Positions 1 to 5,891 of a stretch of 60,064 nucleotides of DNA are shown here, piece by piece. The DNA is from a virus: positions 1 to 60,064 of IMG/VR virus record IMGVR_UViG_3300043449_001984; one strand, written 5' to 3'. A program made the position numbers and the translations under genes. The notes under the pieces were generated by a model. The model had not been told where the DNA came from and made no database searches. It saw nothing but the letters and a program-made list of their open reading frames with translations. Within the stretch, counting starts at the first letter, position 1, and every line of letters starts with the position of its first letter.

Positions 1-99
1 AGATTTCAATGGTATTCTAGTAGATTGGTTGATAGGGACGATTTTATGCGATGGTTGGTATATAGTTTGCTTATTAGGTTTTAGGTTAACAGCGATTTC

Positions 100-134
100 G
101 TGGGTGGATTTGGGGAATTCTAATGTCCACCCAC
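100..134. terminator. Inverted repeat, possible terminator
   Basis: A perfect 9-bp inverted repeat (GTGGGTGGA / TCCACCCAC) with a 17-nt loop. On the + strand it is followed by TTTATAA, so it could end rightward transcription entering from the left edge. On the - strand no T run follows. Positions 1-99 hold no - strand gene that I can support. Confidence 0.3.
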
Positions 135-141
135 TTTATAA

Positions 142-213
142 TCAAAATAACATCATTATCGCAACAATTACCAAAAACCCTGCTGCTACTATATAAGGTT
201 CATACTTTAACAT
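142..213 (-). CDS. Possible 23-residue membrane peptide
   Basis: A short ORF starts one base after the stop of the zinc-ribbon gene upstream. Its peptide, MLKYEPYIVAAGFLVIVAIM and three more residues, is almost entirely one hydrophobic helix. There is no clear Shine-Dalgarno sequence, so expression would depend on translational coupling. Tiny single-helix proteins are common in phages, but an ORF this short can arise by chance. Nothing recognisable beyond the membrane span. Confidence 0.3.
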   Translation of the reverse strand: MLKYEPYIVAAGFLVIVAIMMLF

Positions 214-214
214 A

Positions 215-376
215 TTACAGCTTCTGAGTCTTACCGCAGACAGAACAAGTTGCCTCGGTTTTCTTTTGATCTAAAGAACAAACTCGCATACCTTGACCAT
301 ATTTAGAATCTTGGTAATCTGATGCGTGAGAAGGATTTCCCTTACAATTACACTTCTTAATTACTGTACCTGACAT
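215..376 (-). CDS. Small zinc-ribbon-like protein (53 aa)
   Basis: An ORF of 53 codons with a strong ribosome binding site (TAGGAG, 8 nt before ATG). The protein has an N-terminal CxC, a single central Cys and a C-terminal CxxC (CSVC), which fits a small zinc-binding fold. Family not recognised. It follows the secreted HExxH protein gene at 401-739 and is probably part of the same early transcript. Confidence 0.7.
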   Translation of the reverse strand: MSGTVIKKCNCKGNPSHASDYQDSKYGQGMRVCSLDQKKTEATCSVCGKTQKL

Positions 377-400
377 AATATATACTCCTATTGTTAATAA

Positions 401-739
401 CTACTTCGGACTTCCGTGGAAATCTCCTTGGAAACAATGTCTAACTTCGTGACCAAGAGTTGCCATTGAAGTCTTCTTTTCGGTAATAATGTGACAAACA
501 TCAAAACCTAATCTTTTTCCCCAGAAAGAACACGCTTCAACTTGAAACGAAAACCCTCCTAATCCTCTACTTCTACTTTCTTTATCACACCTTTTCTGAA
601 CATCTTTTGCCTGTTCCCAAGTAATAAGGCTCATGGATGTAAAGTTCTTCTTTGTAGAAAATAGTGCATTAGGATCTTCGTGATATTCAAATGCTGATAC
701 CGAAGAAGAAATAAAAGCAAGAACCAGAAGGATTTTCAT
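401..739 (-). CDS. Secreted HExxH protein, putative metallopeptidase-like
   Basis: 112 aa. Residues 1-16 form a classical signal peptide: MK, a hydrophobic stretch and an A-x-A-type cleavage site ending SVSA before FEY. The C-terminal half carries HEVRH at residues 97-101, the zincin HExxH pattern, followed by CFQGDFH, whose Asp and His could supply further ligands. Cys51, 70, 82 and 102 could form disulfides after export. By inference this is a periplasmic or secreted zinc protein made early, since promoter 770-798 lies directly upstream. It is shorter than most metallopeptidases and no substrate can be inferred. A non-enzymatic protein with a chance HExxH remains possible. Confidence 0.6.
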   Translation of the reverse strand: MKILLVLAFISSSVSAFEYHEDPNALFSTKKNFTSMSLITWEQAKDVQKRCDKESRSRGLGGFSFQVEACSFWGKRLGFDVCHIITEKKTSMATLGHEVRHCFQGDFHGSPK

Positions 740-769
740 TTTAGTTTACATTTTCAATCAAGGAAATAT

Positions 770-798
770 ATTTTACCTTGATGTGTTAAAAAAGTAAA
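770..798 (-). promoter_or_regulatory. Early (sigma70-like) promoter
   Basis: TTTACT (793-798), a 17-nt spacer and TAAAAT (770-775) read leftward into the gene at 401-739. It shares the CTTTACTTTT start seen at the other early promoters in this window. Confidence 0.6.
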
Positions 799-799
799 G

Positions 800-1018
800 T
801 CATATCCCAAAGAAAATTTCCCAATGTTGATCAGGTTGAATTACATCATTTATTGGAGTATCAGACAACCTGACTCTAGTTTCATAATTTTTCTCTTTCA
901 TTTCATCCATATAAACAAAAGATTGTTGTAATGTTTCAAAATACTTCAAAGGTTCCCAATTTACTATATTAGTAAGGTAATCGGATTTATTATAACCTTC
1001 TACAAGAAATGCTTTCAT
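800..1018 (-). CDS. Hypothetical protein, 72 aa
   Basis: Start chosen at the ATG at 1018, which overlaps the stop of the upstream gene as TAATG, so translation is probably coupled. A longer reading from 1054 has no ribosome binding site and would overlap the upstream gene. The protein (MKAFLVEGYNKSD...) is acidic and aromatic, soluble, and has no motif I recognise. It forms a two-gene unit with the RNase H-like gene at 1018-1488. Confidence 0.6.
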   Translation of the reverse strand: MKAFLVEGYNKSDYLTNIVNWEPLKYFETLQQSFVYMDEMKEKNYETRVRLSDTPINDVIQPDQHWEIFFGI

Positions 1019-1488
1019 TATGCTACCTTCAAAGTTTTGAAACGATCTGCACAATGTGATGCAACAAACGAATCAGGTTTGATGAATGGAACTACATTAC
1101 ATACACCTTTGATATAACCAATCGCTTCATTAACAACGCAAGAAGAACCATACTTTTCATCTTTATTAATATCTAGATGAACTTCTACATCTCTATCTTC
1201 TAAAACATCTGCCAACTTTAAGTAAAGTTCTGCAATTTTATAGACTTCTGTCATTAAACGCATTCTTGGTTTATTTTTCTTTTGATCGTAGTCTCTTTCT
1301 CTTTGAACTTCGCCAAAAACTTTACAACCGTGTTTGCCGTCAATATGTACTACAACAACTAACATATAATCTGCCCACCATTGCCCTTTATACTTAAAAC
1401 GTTCAGAGTCGCCTCCAATATAAATTTTTGTACTTGGACCTTGGTTGTCAATAAATTGTTTTACTTCATCTATGTTAATTGTTTGCAT
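1018..1488 (-). CDS. RNase H-like YkuK/DUF458-type protein
   Basis: 156 aa. The N-terminal IYIGGDSER and following VVVVHIDGKHG strands, an acidic DVEVHLDIN strand near residue 100, and a C-terminal KPDSFVASHCADRF helix match my memory of the YkuK/DUF458 family. That family has an RNase H fold with Asp residues at strand ends. Function of the family is not established; a nuclease role is inference. The gene ends at the start of the 72-aa gene (TAATG) and lies just downstream of the tRNA array, so it may be read from the same transcript. Confidence 0.6.
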   Translation of the reverse strand: MQTINIDEVKQFIDNQGPSTKIYIGGDSERFKYKGQWWADYMLVVVVHIDGKHGCKVFGEVQRERDYDQKKNKPRMRLMTEVYKIAELYLKLADVLEDRDVEVHLDINKDEKYGSSCVVNEAIGYIKGVCNVVPFIKPDSFVASHCADRFKTLKVA

Positions 1489-1519
1489 AAATCACCTACA
1501 TATTGTCTCCATTAAAATT

Positions 1520-1593
1520 TGGAGCGGGTAGATGGTACTGACCCATCTTTTTCTGTTTGGCAAACAGAGGTTTTACCTTTAAACTATACCCGC
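1520..1593 (-). tRNA. tRNA-Gly(GCC)
   Basis: GCGGGTA/TACCCGC acceptor stem, anticodon loop TTGCCAA, T stem GATGG/CCATC with the atypical T loop GTCAGTA, and encoded CCA at 1520-1522. Last tRNA of the array. Confidence 0.93.
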
Positions 1594-1598
1594 AAATT

Positions 1599-1675
1599 TG
1601 GCATCCCAGGAGAGCCTCGAACTCCCAACCTGTGGTTTTGGAGACCACCGCTCTACCAAATTGAGCTACTGAGAT
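1599..1675 (-). tRNA. tRNA-Trp(CCA)
   Basis: Acceptor ATCTCAG/CTGGGAT, anticodon loop CTCCAAA, G73 as expected for Trp, and encoded CCA at 1599-1601. It lies 5 nt upstream of tRNA-Gly. Confidence 0.94.
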
Positions 1676-1676
1676 A

Positions 1677-1871
1677 TTACTCTTCTTTACTTCTATTTAA
1701 AAATGCTTCTGCTCTTAATCTCTTTTCTTCAAGTAAAATTAATACCTGAGAATAAATAATATCAATTTCTTTTGAACCAAGGATAAATTGTTCTTTATGC
1801 GCACAATCTCTTACTTTAAAGATTGTGCCTTCTACTAAATTGTAGATTAATTGTGCGTCTCTTTTGTTCAT
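1677..1871 (-). CDS. Hypothetical protein, 64 aa
   Basis: The start is the ATG at 1871 (MNKRDAQLIYNLVEG). A longer reading of the frame would run backwards through tRNA-Pro and tRNA-Ala and is rejected. The protein is helical and charged, with KEIDIIYSQVLILLEEKR forming an amphipathic segment. It sits between tRNA-Trp and tRNA-Pro, ends 2 nt before the tRNA-Trp 5' end, and has only a weak GAG ribosome binding site. Function not recognised. Confidence 0.55.
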   Translation of the reverse strand: MNKRDAQLIYNLVEGTIFKVRDCAHKEQFILGSKEIDIIYSQVLILLEEKRLRAEAFLNRSKEE

Positions 1872-1888
1872 AATATACTCTAATGAAT

Positions 1889-1964
1889 TGGTCCGGATTG
1901 AGAGATTCGAACTCCCGTCCCTGCGTCCCAAACGCAGTGCTAAACCAACCTCAGCTAAACCCGG
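1889..1964 (-). tRNA. tRNA-Pro(UGG)
   Basis: Acceptor CCGGGTT/AATCCGG, anticodon stem CTGCG/CGCAG with loop TTTGGGA, T loop TTCGAAT, A73 and encoded CCA. Confidence 0.94.
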
Positions 1965-1973
1965 ATTAATTTG

Positions 1974-2048
1974 TGGAGAATATCGGATTCGAACCGATCT
2001 GAAATAAGTTTGCAAAACTTACGACCACCCCAAGCAGTCCCATTCCCC
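1974..2048 (-). tRNA. tRNA-Ala(UGC)
   Basis: Acceptor GGGGAAT/ATTCTCC contains the G3-U70 wobble that defines alanine identity. Anticodon stem TAAGT/ACTTA with loop TTTGCAA, A73. The encoded 3' tail reads CAA instead of CCA, one of the few exceptions in this array, so a CCA-adding enzyme would be needed. Confidence 0.88.
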
Positions 2049-2054
2049 TAAATT

Positions 2055-2131
2055 TGGCTGTGCTCCAGGGATTCGAACCCCGCTACTTTCGATTAACAGT
2101 CGAAGCCTTTCACCTAGCCAGGACGAGCACA
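2055..2131 (-). tRNA. tRNA-Asn(GUU)
   Basis: Acceptor TGTGCTC/GAGCACA, anticodon stem TTCGA/TCGAA with loop CTGTTAA, G73 and encoded CCA. First tRNA after the promoter at 2201-2229. Confidence 0.95.
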
Positions 2132-2200
2132 TTAAACTTTTATTTATTTCTATAATGTTTAGTAATTTCTATCTGTTAACTAGAAATCCATTATAGTAAT

Positions 2201-2229
2201 ATCTTACTACGACTTATAAAGAAAGTCAA
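2201..2229 (-). promoter_or_regulatory. Early promoter for tRNA-Asn block
   Basis: TTGACT (2224-2229), 17-nt spacer, TAAGAT (2201-2206), followed about 70 nt later by tRNA-Asn. Same CTTTC extension after the -35 as other early promoters here. Confidence 0.65.
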
Positions 2230-2239
2230 CCTTTATTTT

Positions 2240-2525
2240 TTATTCAGAATATTCGTCTTTTTTTGGAAATTTTTGTTGTAATTTTTTATCGAAAGCGTCT
2301 GTTGCCCATTTTCTAATTTTTTTATCTACTGGATGGTCTATATGGGGATTATCTATTTTGTGTTTTATATCAGACTTAAATTGTTTATACGTATGTTTTA
2401 TATTTCTTGGAGCATATGGATGTTGGAGTCTATCCATTATTTTTTCTAACTCTGCTTTTTTTTTGTTCTGGAGTTCTTTTATCTTCTTCATTGATTTCTT
2501 GTATAAATTTTTTGAAAGTTTTCAT
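2240..2525 (-). CDS. Capsid-targeted small basic protein, frame split at A9
   Basis: Two overlapping frames look like one gene. The first starts at ATG 2525 with a good ribosome binding site (AAGGAA) and a late promoter, and encodes MKTFKKFIQEINEEDK, a T4-type capsid targeting sequence. It hits a stop after 31 codons. The second frame (2240-2491) encodes the basic helical body from QKKAELEKIMDRLQHPY to KKDEYSE. The frames join if one base is skipped in the run of nine A at 2456-2464, giving a 94-aa protein. The internal ATG at 2491 lacks a ribosome binding site. Options: sequencing error, true inactivation, or slippage on A9. Confidence 0.6.
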
Positions 2526-2551
2526 ATAATTTCCTTAATTGATTGATTATA

Positions 2552-2559
2552 TATTTATA
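2552..2559 (-). promoter_or_regulatory. Late promoter TATAAATA
   Basis: Exact T4 late box TATAAATA, 27 nt before the ATG at 2525 of the capsid-targeted gene. Confidence 0.7.
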
Positions 2560-2574
2560 AAAACTTTTTAAGAT

Positions 2575-2649
2575 TGGAGCTCCCTGCCGGAATCGAACCG
2601 ACTTCTCAAGATTACAAGTCTAGTGCATCGCCGCTTATGCTTAGGGAGC
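2575..2649 (-). tRNA. tRNA-Thr(UGU)
   Basis: Acceptor GCTCCCT/AGGGAGC, anticodon loop CTTGTAA, T stem GTCGG/CCGGC, U73 and encoded CCA. One T-T mismatch in the anticodon stem. Confidence 0.92.
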
Positions 2650-2653
2650 ATTA

Positions 2654-2830
2654 TCATTCTTTCAACAAACAATACGAATATATTTCTGATCCAGTTTTAG
2701 AACTCATATTCGCATACAGAGGTAACATTGTATCATATGCTACCTGACATTTATCTTTAGAAGTAAATCCATCAACTTGAACAGTTTGAATTTGTCCTAC
2801 CATAACAAAATAAACTATTAAAGTATACAT
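2654..2830 (-). CDS. Hypothetical protein, 58 aa
   Basis: ATG at 2830 is preceded by TAGGA at good spacing. The product begins with a hydrophobic MYTLIVYFVMVG stretch, possibly a signal or anchor, followed by a short polar domain with Cys28 and Cys54. It ends 4 nt upstream of the tRNA-Thr(UGU) 5' end. No family recognised. Confidence 0.6.
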   Translation of the reverse strand: MYTLIVYFVMVGQIQTVQVDGFTSKDKCQVAYDTMLPLYANMSSKTGSEIYSYCLLKE

Positions 2831-2838
2831 ACCATTTC

Positions 2839-3366
2839 CTACTTATTTGGATTTACTCTTGCCGCACCTTTACTAGAACGAAGAGGTCTTACCTGACTAT
2901 GATGAGTTATCATATAACTCGTTGAACCAGGATCTTCAAACACATTCTCATATGATAAAGTATGTATACCATTTTTTCTTAATGATTTTGCAACGTGCTT
3001 AAATGTCAAATCTCCTTTTAATACTTTATTCTGTTGATGCTGTTGTTGGGTAATATGCCCGGCTCTTAATAACATATTATTCAAATCGTGAGGAGTATGA
3101 TCTCCTTCAAAATCTGGTAAATGTGCAACTTTACCCAATTTAATTCTAACTGCGTGGTGATGTACTTCATCACCAGTACCTAAATCGCCAGACATTTTTC
3201 TATTTCTAACTAAATCTCTAGAAGCATTTGCAGTTCCAAAATGAGATAATGGTCTAAAATCTGTACCAGCAAATTTATATGGAGAAAGATGATGCAAAAC
3301 TTCGCTTTCCCCTTCTTGCGCTTTATATTCTTTACTTTCTTCTATAAATTTCTTAAACGATAACAT
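2839..3366 (-). CDS. Capsid-targeted ADP-ribosyltransferase-like protein
   Basis: 175 aa. Residues 1-10 (MLSFKKFIEE) match the T4 capsid targeting sequence and end in the I-x-E pattern cut by the gp21 prohead protease. The rest resembles the ART domains of phage polyvalent proteins: an early H-x-S motif near residues 26-28, SHFGT at 41-45, and a C-terminal block Y139-E-N141...E144...G147-S-T-S-Y151 of the Y-x-N-x-x-E-x-x-G-x-x-S-Y type. A late box lies at 3394. T4 Alt is a precedent for a packaged, injected ART. Assignment rests on motif memory; a different H-rich fold is possible. Confidence 0.5.
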   Translation of the reverse strand: MLSFKKFIEESKEYKAQEGESEVLHHLSPYKFAGTDFRPLSHFGTANASRDLVRNRKMSGDLGTGDEVHHHAVRIKLGKVAHLPDFEGDHTPHDLNNMLLRAGHITQQQHQQNKVLKGDLTFKHVAKSLRKNGIHTLSYENVFEDPGSTSYMITHHSQVRPLRSSKGAARVNPNK

Positions 3367-3393
3367 TTAAATACTCCAAAATATGATATTGAG

Positions 3394-3401
3394 TATTTAT
3401 T
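3394..3401 (-). promoter_or_regulatory. Late promoter AATAAATA
   Basis: NATAAATA-type late box 28 nt before the start of the ART-like gene at 3366. Confidence 0.5.
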
Positions 3402-3406
3402 CAACT

Positions 3407-3481
3407 TGGCGGTTCTAAGGGGGAACGATCCCCTACTTATGCTGTGACAGAGCATCGTGCAGACCACTACACTATAGAACC
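3407..3481 (-). tRNA. tRNA-Asp(GUC)
   Basis: Acceptor GGTTCTA/TAGAACC, anticodon stem ATGCT/AGCAT with loop CTGTCAC, T stem AGGGG/CCCCT, G73 and encoded CCA. Confidence 0.95.
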
Positions 3482-3489
3482 TTAAACTT

Positions 3490-3563
3490 TGGTGGCGATA
3501 GGAAGAATCAAACTTCCGCTCAGAGGATATGAATCTCTTGTTCTATCACTAAACTATATCGCC
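3490..3563 (-). tRNA. tRNA with CAU anticodon (Met or Ile2)
   Basis: Acceptor GGCGATA/TATCGCC, anticodon loop TTCATAT with a mismatch at the stem base next to the loop, T stem GGAAG/CTTCC, A73 and encoded CCA. CAU may read AUG, or AUA if C34 is lysidinylated. The sequence alone does not decide. Confidence 0.85.
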
Positions 3564-3572
3564 AATAATATT

Positions 3573-3649
3573 TGGTGGGTCCCCTCGGATTTGAACCGAG
3601 ACTCTCTCATGTTATGAGCATGGCGTTTTTACCCTTAAACTAGAGACCC
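3573..3649 (-). tRNA. tRNA with CAU anticodon (Met or Ile2)
   Basis: Acceptor GGGTCTC/GGGACCC, anticodon stem CATG/CATG with loop CTCATAA, T stem CTCGG/CCGAG, A73 and encoded CCA. One of four CAU genes in the array. Confidence 0.88.
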
Positions 3650-3656
3650 TAATATT

Positions 3657-3730
3657 TGGTGCTCCTAGATGGTATCGATCCACCGTCTGAATCTTATCAG
3701 GATTCTGTTCTACCTTTGAACTATAGAAGC
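3657..3730 (-). tRNA. tRNA-Ile(GAU)
   Basis: Acceptor GCTTCTA/TAGGAGC, anticodon stem GAATC/GATTC with loop CTGATAA, T stem GGTGG/CCATC, A73 and encoded CCA. Confidence 0.93.
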
Positions 3731-3736
3731 ATAAAT

Positions 3737-3822
3737 TGGTGGGGCGAGTGGGATTCGAACCCACTCGGAAATTAATCGCTAGATTAAAAGTCTAGTGCCG
3801 CAACCAATTCGGCGTCCGCCCC
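3737..3822 (-). tRNA. tRNA with UUU (Lys) anticodon on a class II body
   Basis: 86 nt including CCA. Acceptor GGGGCGG/TCGCCCC, anticodon stem CTAGA/TCTAG with loop CTTTTAA, identical to typical tRNA-Lys loops, and T stem GTGGG/CCCAC. The variable region is 14 nt (CGATTAATTTCCGA) and the D arm GCC...GGC is of Leu/Ser type, which is not expected for tRNA-Lys. A73 fits both Lys and Leu. Charging identity is uncertain. Confidence 0.8.
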
Positions 3823-3856
3823 ATGTATTCTAGACTTTACGATTAATTCCAATATT

Positions 3857-3932
3857 TGGCATCGCTAGAGGGACTCGAACCCCCGACCATTCGCTTAGAA
3901 GGCGAATGCTCTATCCACTGAGCTATAGCGAC
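3857..3932 (-). tRNA. tRNA-Arg(UCU)
   Basis: Acceptor GTCGCTA/TAGCGAT, anticodon stem TTCGC/GCGAA with loop CTTCTAA, T loop TTCGAGT, G73 and encoded CCA. Confidence 0.95.
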
Positions 3933-3939
3933 ATTATTT

Positions 3940-4016
3940 TGGTGCGCCCCCTCGGACTTGAACCGAGAACCAACAGATTATGAGTCTGCTACTCTGACCA
4001 ATTGAGCTAGAAGCAC
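3940..4016 (-). tRNA. tRNA with CAU anticodon (elongator Met-like)
   Basis: Acceptor GTGCTTC/GGGGCGC with three G-U pairs, D arm AGCTCAATTGGTCAGAGT, anticodon stem GCAGA/TCTGT with loop CTCATAA, T stem CTCGG/CCGAG, A73 and encoded CCA. The body most resembles elongator tRNA-Met. Confidence 0.9.
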
Positions 4017-4022
4017 TTGTCA

Positions 4023-4559
4023 TTAAATTTTTTCTATTACAATAAATCCATTATTTTCTATGGTGGAATATACAAATTTCCAGTTATGATTCTTTGTCAT
4101 AAATTCTATTATTGCTGGTAATAATCCTATTCTATCGTCTTCACCATAAAGTCCAAACGTAAATGTGTCATGAAACGCAATATATTTTCTAACTTTATGA
4201 GAATGAATATTTAATTCCGCAATTAATTGATCATATGTATGTTTAGAATCTATAAACAAAAAATCAGTTTCTTGTATTTCAACGTTTAGCGTATTTCCTT
4301 TAATATATTCAACATCTCTACCTTGAGATTTTGCTAATTCAAACCTTTCGTTTAGAACTTCATCTATATAAAGATCATAAGATCGTAAAACTACTTCTAC
4401 GGATAATAATGCTCTTGTTGATATTCCATCACGAACTCCAAATTCTGTTACGTGATTACATTCTGATGCTATTGTTCTTAGCAGTGGCAAATGGAAATAA
4501 ATATCACCAAATGTATTGCAAGCAATCTCATATTCTTTTATAAATGATTCATCTACCAT
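4023..4559 (-). CDS. SAM-dependent methyltransferase (Methyltransf_24-like)
   Basis: 178 aa. The class I methyltransferase pattern is visible: VTEFGVRDGISTRALL as the glycine-rich SAM loop (motif I, about residues 37-52), DFLFIDSKHTYDQLIAEL with the IDS-K-H-TYD signature typical of Methyltransf_24 proteins, and IAFHDT after it. These proteins often act on sugars or small molecules; substrate here is unknown. It is wedged between tRNA-Tyr and a CAU tRNA in the array. It may belong functionally with the glycan genes at 32.6-41 kb, but that is inference. Confidence 0.75.
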   Translation of the reverse strand: MVDESFIKEYEIACNTFGDIYFHLPLLRTIASECNHVTEFGVRDGISTRALLSVEVVLRSYDLYIDEVLNERFELAKSQGRDVEYIKGNTLNVEIQETDFLFIDSKHTYDQLIAELNIHSHKVRKYIAFHDTFTFGLYGEDDRIGLLPAIIEFMTKNHNWKFVYSTIENNGFIVIEKI

Positions 4560-4580
4560 AATTTTTCTCTAGTTGTAAAT

Positions 4581-4665
4581 TGGTGGGGGTGGAAGGATTC
4601 GAACCCACTAACCCGAAAGAACTGATTTACAGTCAGCCGCCACTCGCCATCGTAGCCGCACCCCC
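4581..4665 (-). tRNA. tRNA-Tyr(GUA)
   Basis: Class II tRNA. Acceptor GGGGGTG/CACCCCC, anticodon stem GCTGA/TCAGT with loop CTGTAAA, long variable arm around TCTTTCGGGTTA, A73 and encoded CCA. One mismatch in the T stem. Confidence 0.92.
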
Positions 4666-4672
4666 CAAAACT

Positions 4673-4861
4673 TTTTATAAGATAGAATAATCAATCCTAA
4701 CTTTGCTACCACAAAGATACTCGCTATTGGTAGATAACCGGGAACTATCCCGTCGAATATCCTATCTTATAAAAGAACCGATACTCTAAGAGTAATATTA
4801 ATCCTCGGTTCAACAGATATAGATGTCTATTTCCATCAGTCAAATGATATTTCCTATCATT
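4673..4861 (-). ncRNA. Structured non-tRNA RNAs (three stem units)
   Basis: The 200-nt gap between tRNA-Tyr and the next tRNA is full of complementary segments. A perfect 13-bp stem pairs 4673-4685 with 4762-4774 and encloses smaller hairpins (GGGA/TCCC and CTACCA/TGGTAG). A 7-bp stem GAACCGA/TCGGTTC spans 4775-4811 with an inner TACTC/GAGTA hairpin. A third hairpin, AATGATA/TATCATT, spans 4843-4861. No ORF or tRNA fold fits. T4 also carries stable non-tRNA species (RNA C and D) in its tRNA cluster, which is a natural comparison. Confidence 0.55.
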
Positions 4862-4866
4862 ATGTT

Positions 4867-4941
4867 TGGAAGCGAGTGGTGGAATCGAACACACCCTCTC
4901 TAGCTTATGAGACTAGAATAGTCACCAGACTACATACTCGC
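4867..4941 (-). tRNA. Degenerate tRNA with CAU anticodon
   Basis: Acceptor GCGAGTA/CACTCGC with an A-C mismatch, D arm TAGTC/GACTA, anticodon stem CTAGT/GCTAG with loop CTCATAA. The T arm reads GGTGTG-TTCGATT-CCACC, with an extra T breaking the stem, and the 3' end is TTCCA. The 5' end overlaps the last 12 nt of the Mrp-type gene. It may be decaying, or tolerated as a special CAU tRNA. Confidence 0.65.
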
Positions 4942-5778
4942 AAGTTCTTTTATAACTTTTAAAGCAATATTCTTATATATTTTAGAAATTTCTTTCTCTG
5001 ATGTTTGAAATATTAATGGTATTCCTTTATCAGAATTATCTCTAATACTTTGGTTAATAGGTATTGATCCTAATAATTTAGTATTAAATTTTTTCATCAT
5101 CTTTTTTGCGCCACCCTCTCCAAATATATGAGAAGTGTGGTTACAATTTGGGCAGACAAACAAACTCATATTTTCAACAATTCCAAGTATTGGTATATTG
5201 GAATCTTTAAACATCTGTATACCTTTTTGTACATCAAGTAAAGCAATTTCTTGTGGAGTAGTGACAATCACAGCTCCCGCCAAATTCATTTTATTTGACA
5301 TAGAAATTTGAATATCACCAGTTCCAGGTGGCATATCAACAATCAAATATTCAAGAACGTCCCATTTAGTTTTATACATTAAATGGTGAATCATAGAGTC
5401 CAACATTGGACCTCTCCAAGTCACCGATTGATCTTCATCAATCATAAATCCAATAGACATTGCCTGAATATTATAAGCCATCACAGGAATATTTTCCTCA
5501 AAATGCCTTTCCGTTTTTGTATTATTTACTCCAAGAAGTAACGGAACACTTGGTCCATATATATCTGCATCCAAAATACCAACCTTATAACCCAGTTTTG
5601 ATATTGAAGCAGCTATATTAACAGCGGTTGTAGATTTTCCAACACCCCCTTTACAAGAAGAAACTGCAATAATTTTTGTATTTGCAAGAGGATTTTCCTT
5701 TGGCTTATATCTTGCCATTAATTGCTTCAATTCTTCATCAAGAAATTCTTCAGTATTATCTGTTTGAGTATCTTCCAT
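4930..5778 (-). CDS. mrp: Mrp/NBP35/ApbC-type iron-sulfur carrier ATPase
   Basis: 282 aa. Deviant Walker A CKGGVGKST at residues 42-50, ADIYGPSVP switch region at 71-79, VDMPPGTGD at 148-155, and a CxxC pair (Cys209, Cys212) that in the family binds a bridging 4Fe-4S cluster. In bacteria these soluble P-loop ATPases carry Fe-S clusters to apo-enzymes. The N-terminal MIP18-like domain of full-length Mrp is missing, as in ApbC/NBP35 short forms. A good ribosome binding site (AAGGA) precedes ATG 5778. The stop codon lies inside the downstream tRNA gene. An unusual phage gene set inside the tRNA array. Confidence 0.88.
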   Translation of the reverse strand: MEDTQTDNTEEFLDEELKQLMARYKPKENPLANTKIIAVSSCKGGVGKSTTAVNIAASISKLGYKVGILDADIYGPSVPLLLGVNNTKTERHFEENIPVMAYNIQAMSIGFMIDEDQSVTWRGPMLDSMIHHLMYKTKWDVLEYLIVDMPPGTGDIQISMSNKMNLAGAVIVTTPQEIALLDVQKGIQMFKDSNIPILGIVENMSLFVCPNCNHTSHIFGEGGAKKMMKKFNTKLLGSIPINQSIRDNSDKGIPLIFQTSEKEISKIYKNIALKVIKELASM

Positions 5779-5808
5779 AATTTATCCTTACATAAATACT
5801 TATATATT

Positions 5809-5885
5809 TGGCGTCCCTACGGAGGATCGAACTCCGACTCTTCAGATTGAAAGTCTGACGATTTAACCAATTAATCTATAAGGAC
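5809..5885 (-). tRNA. tRNA-Glu(UUC)
   Basis: Acceptor GTCCTTA/TAGGGAC, anticodon stem TCAGA/TCTGA with loop CTTTCAA, G73 and encoded CCA. Confidence 0.95.
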
Positions 5886-5891
5886 AAAATT

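Noticed and set aside
1519-1749. + strand ORF of 76 codons
   Set aside because: It is the antisense of tRNA-Gly and tRNA-Trp plus a small gene; no ribosome binding site and all supported genes are on the other strand.
1872-2015. N-terminal extension of the 64-aa gene at 1677-1871
   Set aside because: Runs through tRNA-Pro and tRNA-Ala and has no start signal.
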